DNA from: Planktothrix tepida PCC 9214
GTDB taxonomy: Bacteria; Cyanobacteriota; Cyanobacteriia; Cyanobacteriales; Microcoleaceae
Length of the DNA stretch: 37,516 nucleotides
Assembly: GCF_900009145.1 (NCBI RefSeq)
Contig: NZ_LN889802.1
Coordinates: 268,123-305,638 of the forward strand
Direction: 5' to 3'
Shown here: in pieces, positions 1 through 6,902 of the stretch
How positions within the stretch are numbered: position 1 is the first letter of the stretch
How the letters are laid out: each line of letters opens with the position of its first letter
The notes under the pieces: generated by a model
The model's input: the letters and a program-made list of their open reading frames with translations, nothing else
The model's database searches: none
What the model was told of the DNA's origin: nothing
Made by a program: the position numbers and the translations under genes

Positions 1-154
1 AACACTACAATTTACTATAGTCTTATTGAAAATAATTGTCAACTTATAGTTACATTTTTTAAAATATTGAGTAAAAATTTGGGTTTATAGCTTTGTCGTT
101 ATAGGATGTCACTATGGAGCAAAAAATATACTTAGTCTAACTTTTAGGTTTTAA

Positions 155-173
155 GTGGGCTGTATAGTCCCAC
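155..173 (+). promoter_or_regulatory. Small hairpin in the ilvN leader
   Basis: GTGGG at 155-159 can pair with CCCAC at 169-173 around a 9-base loop, ending 16 bases before the ilvN start codon. It could affect ribosome access, but a 5-bp stem is weak evidence. No clear -35/-10 pair was found in the AT-rich stretch 1-154. Confidence 0.25.
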
Positions 174-189
174 GTTAACTTGTAGAAAC

Positions 190-720
190 ATGAAACACAC
201 CCTATCTGTTCTAGTAGAAGATGAAGCCGGAGTCCTGACGCGAATTGCAGGTTTGTTTGCGCGTCGAGGTTTCAATATTGAGAGTTTAGCCGTAGGCCCT
301 GCTGAACAATCTGGTATTTCTCGAATTACAATGGTTGTTCCAGGAGATGACCACATTATTGAACAGTTGACTAAACAACTCTACAAACTGATCAATGTTC
401 TCAAAGTGCAGGATATTACCGAGGTTCCCTGCGTGGAACGAGAGTTGATGCTATTAAAGGTCAATTACAATAGCAGCACTACTCGCTCAGAAATTATTGA
501 GTTAGCCCAAATTTTCCGAGCGCGGGTTGTTGATATTGGCGATGACTCCCTGACCATCGAAGTCGTCGGCGACCCTGGAAAAATGGTAGCCATTGTCCAA
601 GTCTTAAGCCGCTTTGGTATTCGGGAAATTGCTCGCACGGGTAAAATTGTCTTGGTGCGGGAGTCGGGCGTGAATACCGAATTCCTCAAAACTCAAGCTC
701 CTGTTGAAGCTCGGTTCTAG
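190..720 (+). CDS. ilvN: Acetolactate synthase small (regulatory) subunit
   Basis: This is the regulatory subunit of acetohydroxyacid synthase, the first common enzyme of valine, leucine and isoleucine synthesis. It binds the catalytic IlvB subunit in the cytoplasm and gives valine feedback control. The 176-residue length is normal for bacteria. The N-terminal ACT domain (about residues 3-77) begins [16 protein letters not shown] and continues with the family's [13 protein letters not shown] stretch; a second ACT-like domain fills the C-terminal half ([19 protein letters not shown]). It appears to be a single-gene unit, closed by a strong hairpin at 764-790. The family call is secure. ilvH is an alternative symbol for the same family. 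Confidence 0.95.
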   Translation: MKHTLSVLVEDEAGVLTRIAGLFARRGFNIESLAVGPAEQSGISRITMVVPGDDHIIEQLTKQLYKLINVLKVQDITEVPCVERELMLLKVNYNSSTTRSEIIELAQIFRARVVDIGDDSLTIEVVGDPGKMVAIVQVLSRFGIREIARTGKIVLVRESGVNTEFLKTQAPVEARF

Positions 721-763
721 GACTTCCCGGTTTCTGAAAACCAGAGATGAGGACTGTCCACTT

Positions 764-790
764 CCCCCCTTCAGCATAAAGTTAGGGGGG
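764..790 (+). terminator. Probable terminator after ilvN
   Basis: CCCCCCT at 764-770 pairs perfectly with AGGGGGG at 784-790 around a 13-base loop, and a T-rich stretch follows (about 797-808). Position and shape fit intrinsic termination of ilvN. Confidence 0.6.
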
Positions 791-904
791 GATATGATTT
801 TCCTTTTTAAAGAAATGTTGATTTTTAAGTCATTATTCCAGAAAATCCGTTAGAATAGATCAAGGTGAGTGTTCACGCAGTGTCGAGGCTGATCAGTTAA
901 AGTT

Positions 905-1360
905 ATGAACATTAACGTCATGAATGAAGAAGATTGTTCAGCCGTTTATAACGCGCTGATAGAGATGTTAAATTCTATAAAATTGGGGTGGGTAACAGAA
1001 CAAGTCGCCGATGTTATTAGCGCGGGAAAAACCACTGAAGAGATTGTATCCGGTCGAAAATCTCCTGATTTAAAATTAAGTTATTATACCCCCCAAGAAC
1101 AATTGTTACTGTTGATTTATGCGATTGAAAAATCGGTGATTCATACCGGAGAAATTGAAGGTGAAATCATGGATATTTTTAGCCATGAAGCGACAACTTC
1201 TGATTTAAAACCCGAATTAAGGTTTACCTCATCGGTGGATGGAAAAGGGAAACTGTTTAAATATAATATTGAATCCGTTAATAGCCGAAAACAAAAAATT
1301 CAAGAATTACAAAAATTATTGGGACAATTACGTCAGGAGATTGGAAGCGATGTCAATTAA
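905..1360 (+). CDS. Unknown small helical protein, first gene of a two-gene operon
   Basis: I do not recognise this 151-residue protein. It looks soluble and mostly helical: there is no signal peptide or membrane segment, and the C-terminal third is rich in K, Q, E and L (about residues 120-145), suggesting a coiled-coil or helical tail. A second ATG at 920 is an alternative start. The last 11 bases overlap the start of the next gene, so the two are probably translationally coupled and work together. Its partner has a nuclease-like pattern, so this could be an accessory or partner subunit, but that is inference. Confidence 0.7.
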   Translation: MNINVMNEEDCSAVYNALIEMLNSIKLGWVTEQVADVISAGKTTEEIVSGRKSPDLKLSYYTPQEQLLLLIYAIEKSVIHTGEIEGEIMDIFSHEATTSDLKPELRFTSSVDGKGKLFKYNIESVNSRKQKIQELQKLLGQLRQEIGSDVN

Positions 1361-2021
1361 TACAGCCTTACTCGAAAATATCAATCAACAGTTAAAACAA
1401 AGTTTAAATCCTGATCTCAAAACGGCTAAAGATCTGAACGATTGGTTTAAATTTTACATTTTCAATATTATTGTGAAAGCAGCCCGGAATGAAGGAGCTT
1501 TTGTTTATTATAAAGATGTTTTGAAACGAAATCCTGAAACCTTAGTATTTCGTAGACGGGCTGGACAAATTTATGATCTCACCCAACCTTATACCCATGC
1601 TGTGATTGAATTTGAACAAAAACCTCCGTTAGAAATTCATGTCGGAGTTAAAATTCATGGTCGGTTAAGGGTGTTGTATGATTGTGATGTTTGTGTTCTT
1701 TATAAAATGGAAGCCGATAGTTGTCGCACTAATAAACGAGAACCTCGCGCCTCTCGAATTTTTCTCGCCATCGATTGTCAACATTATGCCTCGGAATTGC
1801 GCCTAGAATTTGCTCAAGCTTTTATTGCCTTTTCTTCAGAATTAAGAGTAGCTGGGGATTGTTATTTTGTATCTAATAGTGCGTCTAATCCCGTGGCAAA
1901 ACTGTTAGCCAGTCGGAAACGTAAATGGGAATATGATATTGTTCCCAGCCAAACCAATAATGTTAATCGGTTGATGTACGAATTTCAGACCAAATTCAAA
2001 GATTTTAAAGCTAGAAATTAA
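1350..2021 (+). CDS. Unknown protein with a possible degenerate PD-(D/E)XK nuclease-like core
   Basis: This 223-residue protein has no recognised family. The ATG at 1350 is chosen because AGGAG lies at 1335-1339 and it overlaps the upstream gene's end by 11 bases; the frame stays open further upstream to 1239. The middle (about residues 95-160) shows EIHVGV, then LYDCDVCVLYK, then RIFLAIDCQHYASELRLEFAQAF. The spacing resembles restriction-like nucleases with an acidic residue followed by an E-C-K strand, but here the last motif reads D-C-Q, so the catalytic lysine would be replaced. It may be an inactive or divergent nuclease fold, or something unrelated. It is expressed with the preceding gene. 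Confidence 0.7.
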   Translation: MSINTALLENINQQLKQSLNPDLKTAKDLNDWFKFYIFNIIVKAARNEGAFVYYKDVLKRNPETLVFRRRAGQIYDLTQPYTHAVIEFEQKPPLEIHVGVKIHGRLRVLYDCDVCVLYKMEADSCRTNKREPRASRIFLAIDCQHYASELRLEFAQAFIAFSSELRVAGDCYFVSNSASNPVAKLLASRKRKWEYDIVPSQTNNVNRLMYEFQTKFKDFKARN

Positions 2022-2227
2022 TCCTTTAAAGATGAACTCAGGGACATTTCGCTCCCGGATGATCCAGGTAGAAAACGTTGATCTTAAGCAATTTTTACCT
2101 TGATCCAAGGTCAGCAGAGGAGAGAGGATTATTAACTGTCCCCCTAATCTGCAACAATAGTAACATCCCCACTCGGAAGGGTTGAGGGACTGTTGTGTTT
2201 TTTTATTCAACTCAAAATATTTGGGAT

Positions 2228-2674
2228 ATGAAACGTTATCGTTCACTTCTGGCTTGTATTTTAGCCCTAGTTACAACATTTGTCGTCGGTTGTAGTTCTC
2301 CGAAAGTGGAAATTCCTAAAACCTACACGGAAATTCAAATTCAACAGATCCAAAAACATAACACTGATATTTTAGCCCTGCGCGATCGCTTTACCACCGA
2401 ACTTCCTCGGTATATTAGCGCTCGGAATTGGGTACAAGTGGACACCTTTGTGCATGGGCCATTAGGTTCATTGTTGCAAGAAATGAATTATATTACTAAA
2501 AATTTGTTGCCCGATGCCCAACCGAAAGCCCGCAAACTGTCGAGAGAAGTGTTTGAACACTTAGTTGAAGTGACCAAAGCAGCAGAAAATCGTGACCCGG
2601 TAAAAGCTGCGTCAGGATATGAAGAAGCACTCAAAGATTTAGATTCATTTTTGAGTTTAGTTCCTCAAGCTTAA
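2228..2674 (+). CDS. psbQ: Photosystem II lipoprotein CyanoQ (PsbQ-like)
   Basis: CyanoQ is a lumenal lipoprotein on the oxygen-evolving side of photosystem II that stabilises assembled complexes. The 148-residue product begins MKRYRS, has a hydrophobic segment (about residues 7-20) and a lipobox ending VVGC with the lipid-modified Cys at 22. The mature part is predicted to be all helical, as expected for a four-helix PsbQ bundle; RDRF, WVQVDTFVHGPLG and the SFLSLVP end resemble cyanobacterial PsbQ. An ATG 33 bases upstream (2195) is in frame, but starting at 2228 gives a proper signal peptide. It stands alone, converging on argB. Confidence 0.85.
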   Translation: MKRYRSLLACILALVTTFVVGCSSPKVEIPKTYTEIQIQQIQKHNTDILALRDRFTTELPRYISARNWVQVDTFVHGPLGSLLQEMNYITKNLLPDAQPKARKLSREVFEHLVEVTKAAENRDPVKAASGYEEALKDLDSFLSLVPQA

Positions 2675-2708
2675 GGAACATTCGTTGAATCTGGAATAAA
2701 TTTGAGAC

Positions 2709-2746
2709 AATAGAGGCGTGAAATATCACGTCTCTATTCGATTTTT
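2709..2746. terminator. Strong hairpin between convergent psbQ and argB
   Basis: A 13-bp stem (2709-2721 with 2726-2738, one G-T pair) closes on a four-base loop and is followed by T5 at 2742-2746. It ends psbQ transcription and can also serve argB from the other strand. Confidence 0.8.
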
Positions 2747-3638
2747 AAAGCATAAATTCCGAAGCAACAATCATTGTTCCTATCCCGGCATCCGTGAACA
2801 CTTCTTGTAATAACGCATGGGGAACACGACCATCTAAAATATGAGCCGCCCGGACTCCTTGGGCTAAACTTCTGACACAACAAGTCACTTTAGGAATCAT
2901 GCCACCCGAAACAATCCCTTGGTCAATTAATTGTCGAGCTTCCTGAATATTAACTTGGGCAATTAAAGTATCAGGATTATGATAATCCTCTAAAATTCCA
3001 GCCGTATCCGTTAACAGAATTAACTTTTCAGCACCCAAAGCCGCCGCAATTTCCCCCGCAACCGTATCGGCATTCATATTATAAGCCTGTCCATTTTCAT
3101 CCGTTGCGACACTAGAAACAACAGGAATATAACCACTACTGACCAAAGATTCTAATAATTTAGTATTAACACTACTGACTTCTCCCACAAACCCAATATC
3201 AGCTTGACCTTGAGGACGAGCTTTAATTAAATTGGCATCTTTCCCGCATAACCCAACGGCTTCTCCTCCAGCTTGGTTAATCAGAGAAACAATTTCCTTA
3301 TTCACTCGACCCACTAACACCATTTCCACCACATCCATCGTTGCTGCATCCGTCACGCGCAACCCATTTTTAAATTGAGGTTCAATTCCCAGTTTTCCCA
3401 ACCAACTGTTAATTTCCGGGCCACCTCCATGAACCACCACCACTCGAATTCCGACAAAGGAAAGTAAGACAATATCTTGCATCACCTTATCTTTGAGGGT
3501 ACTGTCCTTCATCGCAGCCCCACCATATTTCACTACAATAGTACGATTGGAAAACTTTTGAATATAGGGGAGCGCTTCACTAAGGACTTTAGCGCGAATC
3601 GCCGTTTCGGTTTTGTCGAAGTCGCTATATTTAAGCAT
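2745..3638 (-). CDS. argB: Acetylglutamate kinase
   Basis: ArgB phosphorylates N-acetylglutamate with ATP, the second and controlled step of arginine synthesis. In cyanobacteria the enzyme is arginine-inhibited and is relieved by binding the nitrogen regulator PII. The 297-residue protein has the amino-acid kinase fold: the glycine-rich [10 protein letters not shown] loop that binds substrate phosphates, VVKYGGAAM near the N-terminus, [15 protein letters not shown], and the C-terminal GGMIPKV segment with its lysine. Length and motifs are complete. The gene converges on psbQ and lies downstream of mreBCD on the same strand, with about 80 bases between argB and mreD. Confidence 0.96.
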   Translation of the reverse strand: MLKYSDFDKTETAIRAKVLSEALPYIQKFSNRTIVVKYGGAAMKDSTLKDKVMQDIVLLSFVGIRVVVVHGGGPEINSWLGKLGIEPQFKNGLRVTDAATMDVVEMVLVGRVNKEIVSLINQAGGEAVGLCGKDANLIKARPQGQADIGFVGEVSSVNTKLLESLVSSGYIPVVSSVATDENGQAYNMNADTVAGEIAAALGAEKLILLTDTAGILEDYHNPDTLIAQVNIQEARQLIDQGIVSGGMIPKVTCCVRSLAQGVRAAHILDGRVPHALLQEVFTDAGIGTMIVASEFML

Positions 3639-3716
3639 AGAAATTTCCTGAGCACGTTTAGAGACGGATTCATTAGGGTTTTGGTTAATTAGGTCAAGAT
3701 CTCACCGAACCCGCCC

Positions 3717-4256
3717 CTAAGATTTTAGTTGATTTGAGGGTTCCATAAATGCCCACCAACGACTAAGCGGCAAATAGATGACAGGAGCCCACAAACTGCT
3801 CAGAATGGCCGTTGACAGTGCCACCCGTTGTTGATGCAGCCACAGTTGTTCCAAATTAGAATAACCAAAGGCACTAAATTGTAAACCTCGAATCGTTTCT
3901 ACGATAACAGCCATGCCAAAAACAATCAAAGCAACAGAAATAAAATCCTCCTGAATTTTTTTGATAATCCGTCTGTAAATCACAACGGTTAAAACGGCAA
4001 CAGCAATAAAAGGAAGGATATGGGAAGGTTGAACGCGGGTTAATCCATCTAAAATTAATCCACAGCTTAAACCTCCAATAACGGCTTCGAGTAAAGTTCG
4101 TTTAATACTCCAAGCCACCAGCCAAATTAACACCCAGTTTGGAGTAATCCCAAACAATTCTAAGCCAGGGATACGAACCAAAGATAACCACATACAAACC
4201 ATTAAGGAAATAATGGTAACAGTCCAATTTAAAACTTGATTCGGTTTAAAAAACAT
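3717..4256 (-). CDS. mreD: Rod shape-determining protein MreD
   Basis: MreD is a polytopic inner-membrane protein of the elongasome, working with MreC and MreB in side-wall peptidoglycan synthesis and cell shape. The chosen start (MFFKPNQVLNWTV) gives 179 residues. The frame also opens at 4301, but those extra residues are polar and run up to a repeat array. Several hydrophobic segments are visible (roughly residues 12-30, 35-55, 70-90, 100-120 and 145-165). The family is poorly conserved in sequence, so the call leans on membrane topology plus position after mreB and mreC. A 266-base gap containing repeats separates it from mreC, which is unusual for this operon. Confidence 0.85.
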   Translation of the reverse strand: MFFKPNQVLNWTVTIISLMVCMWLSLVRIPGLELFGITPNWVLIWLVAWSIKRTLLEAVIGGLSCGLILDGLTRVQPSHILPFIAVAVLTVVIYRRIIKKIQEDFISVALIVFGMAVIVETIRGLQFSAFGYSNLEQLWLHQQRVALSTAILSSLWAPVIYLPLSRWWAFMEPSNQLKS

Positions 4257-4303
4257 GAATATAGCAATCCTATTTGAGTTGTATCCAAAATTTCGGTTCA
4301 AAA

Positions 4304-4341
4304 GGGAACAGGGAACAGGGAACAGGCAACAGGCAACAGGG
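4304..4341. repeat. Heptamer tandem repeat between mreC and mreD
   Basis: Three copies of GGGAACA (4304-4324) are followed by two of GGCAACA (4325-4338) and a final GGG. It is a short tandemly repeated repetitive (STRR) array of the type common between cyanobacterial genes. The remainder of the 4257-4522 gap is AT-rich with nothing clear. Confidence 0.85.
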
Positions 4342-4522
4342 ATAATACTTTTGGCTGTTTCATATCAGTTTTAAATTATTACAACCTCCGTCTCGAAGGC
4401 GCGGATTGCTATATTTAGGGAATTAATTCATTAAAAATCACTATTTTTTGAATGATACAGGAGTTTTAGGAATAAATTAACGTGAATAGCCCCAACCCTA
4501 GAATTTAATTTAAACGTTAAAT

Positions 4523-5341
4523 TTATTGTCCTGGGGGAATAGGTTGTACAGAAGGATTAAGAGTTTTATTCGATTCCGAAGAGTTTTTTTGATTAGGATA
4601 AATAATCACCCATTCTAAAGAAGAAATCGGCACAAAAAATTCAACAATCGCTTCAGGAGCAGGAGCTTTATTCATATCTAAAGAAACAACTTTTCCAATG
4701 GGTAAACCAGCGGGTACAAGCTGACTAAAAGCGGACGTTACAACCACATCTCCCACCTTAACATTGGGATCACTTTCAAAAAATTCCATCACGCCTTGCT
4801 CCGTCGCATTTCCCTTCAGAAATCCCATATTGCGACTGCGGCTTACTGTGACACCAATGCGACTCATCGGATCACTCAGAAGCATGACTGTGCTAGTATT
4901 AGGCGTGACACTGATAACTCGTCCGATTAATCCCCCAGGTGCCACAACTAAATCTTGATTTTGAATTCCTTGCCGACTCCCACGACCGATAATAATTTGT
5001 TTCCACCAGGAATCTGCACTGCGACCGATTACAGGAGAAACAATTCCTTTATCTTGTTTTTTAGAAGCCACATAATTTAAAAGTTCTTGAAACTTTTGAT
5101 TTTGGGTTTGTAATTCTTGAATTTGGGCTTCTAACTGATTAATTCGAGGATCAATTTGTCGAACAATTTTCTCTTGTTCTGTAACCGTTGATGTTGCTAA
5201 ATGAAAGGGACGAGTTAACCAATAATACATTTCATATAACGCCGCCCCTTGGGTTTGTCGGACTAACCAAGCCGCTAAAACAGCTAAACCCAGTAAAATC
5301 CATTGATTCCGACTCCGATTCCACCAACTCCGTGTTTCCAT
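4523..5341 (-). CDS. mreC: Rod shape-determining protein MreC
   Basis: MreC is a bitopic envelope protein that links the MreB cytoskeleton to peptidoglycan synthases. The 272-residue protein has a short basic N-terminus, one membrane segment (about residues 14-32), a coiled coil (about 55-90, rich in Q, E, L and I) and a periplasmic beta domain. That domain carries IGRGSRQGI, APGGLIGRV, STVMLLSDPMSRIGV and VVTSAFSQLVPAGLPIGKV, all characteristic of MreC. The tail (about residue 250 on) is polar and Ser/Pro/Asn-rich. It follows mreB by 76 bases on the same strand. Confidence 0.95.
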   Translation of the reverse strand: METRSWWNRSRNQWILLGLAVLAAWLVRQTQGAALYEMYYWLTRPFHLATSTVTEQEKIVRQIDPRINQLEAQIQELQTQNQKFQELLNYVASKKQDKGIVSPVIGRSADSWWKQIIIGRGSRQGIQNQDLVVAPGGLIGRVISVTPNTSTVMLLSDPMSRIGVTVSRSRNMGFLKGNATEQGVMEFFESDPNVKVGDVVVTSAFSQLVPAGLPIGKVVSLDMNKAPAPEAIVEFFVPISSLEWVIIYPNQKNSSESNKTLNPSVQPIPPGQ

Positions 5342-5417
5342 ACATCAGACCATTAAACGCTTAAAAAAATTGAGGATGGTAAAAATTTTCCATCCCCTAC
5401 TTCCCCAAGAATATCAC

Positions 5418-6461
5418 CTAGAGATTACGAGAACCTCCAGTAAATACCCGTTCTAGTTGTTTAAAGTTTTCTAACACCCGACCTGTTCCCAACACCACAC
5501 AACACAAAGGATCAGCGGCAATATGGGTAATAATTCCGGTTTCATGACTGATTAAGGTATCAATTCCCTTGAGTAAAGCTCCGCCCCCTGCCAACATAAT
5601 ACCCCGATCAATAATATCAGCTGCCAGTTCTGGGGGAGTCCGCTCTAAGGTTCGTTTAACCGCATCAATAATAATGGATAATGGCTCTGACATACTTTCC
5701 CGAACTTCCGGTGCTTTAATCGTCACGGTTCGGGGTAAACCCGATAATAAATGAATTCCCCGCACTTCCATGATCAATTCTTCATCCGCATAGGTGGGAT
5801 AGGCTGAACCCATCTTGACTTTGATCTCCTCAGCCGTTTGCTCTCCAATCACCAAGTTATGAACTTTTTTCATATACTGGATGATAGCATCGTTGAGTTC
5901 GTCTCCTGCCACCCGCACCGATTCACTCAAGACCGTTCCTTGTAAACTCAGAACCGCGACTTCGGTGGTTCCCCCCCCAATATCCACAATCATATTTCCC
6001 GTCGGTTCCGCAACGGGTAAACCTGCACCAATAGCAGCAGCTATGGGTTCTTCAATCAGTCGGACATCTCTGGCTCCGGCTTGGGACGCTGCTTCAATCA
6101 CTGCTCGCCGTTCTACTCCCGTTACTCCACTGGGAATACCAATCACAATTCGAGGAGCAATCAGGGTTTTTCCATCATGGACTCGCCGAATAAAATGTTT
6201 CAGCATTTGTTCAGCAACATCAAAATCCGCAATCACCCCATCTCGTAGAGGTCGCAGCGCAATTACATTTTCTGGCGTCCGACCCAACATTTTTTTGGCT
6301 TCTTCTCCAACAGCCAAGGGGATCTTTTCCTGTTGGTCAATGGCAACTACAGAGGGTTCTTGTAGTACAATCCCTTTACCCGATACATAAACCAGCGTAT
6401 TAGCGGTACCCAGGTCAATACCCATGTCCCGCGATAAAGAAAAACGACTAAAAAGACCCAC
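5418..6461 (-). CDS. mreB: Rod shape-determining actin homologue MreB
   Basis: MreB is the bacterial actin that forms membrane-bound filaments and guides elongation. The 347-residue length is typical. The ATP-binding actin core is visible: phosphate-1 loop DLGTANTLVYV (about residue 17), phosphate-2 IVDIGGGTTEVAVLS (about 164), the adenosine motif LAGGGALLKGID (about 291), and PSGVTGVERRAV. It is the first gene of mreB-mreC-mreD and is divergent from ssb. Its promoter must lie in 6462-6902, but I could not assign one. Confidence 0.97.
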   Translation of the reverse strand: MGLFSRFSLSRDMGIDLGTANTLVYVSGKGIVLQEPSVVAIDQQEKIPLAVGEEAKKMLGRTPENVIALRPLRDGVIADFDVAEQMLKHFIRRVHDGKTLIAPRIVIGIPSGVTGVERRAVIEAASQAGARDVRLIEEPIAAAIGAGLPVAEPTGNMIVDIGGGTTEVAVLSLQGTVLSESVRVAGDELNDAIIQYMKKVHNLVIGEQTAEEIKVKMGSAYPTYADEELIMEVRGIHLLSGLPRTVTIKAPEVRESMSEPLSIIIDAVKRTLERTPPELAADIIDRGIMLAGGGALLKGIDTLISHETGIITHIAADPLCCVVLGTGRVLENFKQLERVFTGGSRNL

Positions 6462-6902
6462 TATTATTTACGCCCCCAATATACGATTTTTTTTAACAAA
6501 GTCTGATAGAAGTTTGACAGATTCCCGCGTTAATCAGAATGTTAGACGAGGGATGCTAAAGTGGTTCTTTGCTGATTCGGAGTGTCCCCAAGAGCGAGTA
6601 ACCGATGTGAATTTTATTACGTTTTGGTGTTTGCGTCTAGTCATCCCGCTTCTAGCATGAATCAGCAAGAGCTATCCTTCTCTTAACTATAGCCATAGTT
6701 CGTTGGCTCAAAGACCGGATCAGGATTGATTCTCGGTTATGGAGACCAAGGGATAAGGGGATAAGGGGATGAGGGGATGAGGGTGAATCAATAGTTAATC
6801 ATCAACAACCCACGGTGAAATCGAATACAATACCATCAGGGTTGTTAATACCCGTACATCATTCGCAATCGTTAATTATTAGTCAATTATTAATTCAAAA
6901 TA
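6462..6902. other. Divergent mreB/ssb intergenic region with octamer repeat
   Basis: This 441-base gap carries the upstream regions of mreB (minus) and ssb (plus). A tandem octamer lies at 6750-6783: two copies of GGGATAAG, two of GGGATGAG, then GG. A plus-strand open frame at 6424-6660 overlaps the mreB start and looks like chance. No convincing promoter boxes or RNA gene were found. Confidence 0.6.

Noticed and set aside
6424-6660. Plus-strand open frame of 78 codons over the mreB start
   Set aside because: It overlaps the well-supported mreB N-terminus on the other strand, has no ribosome site and reads as low-quality sequence.
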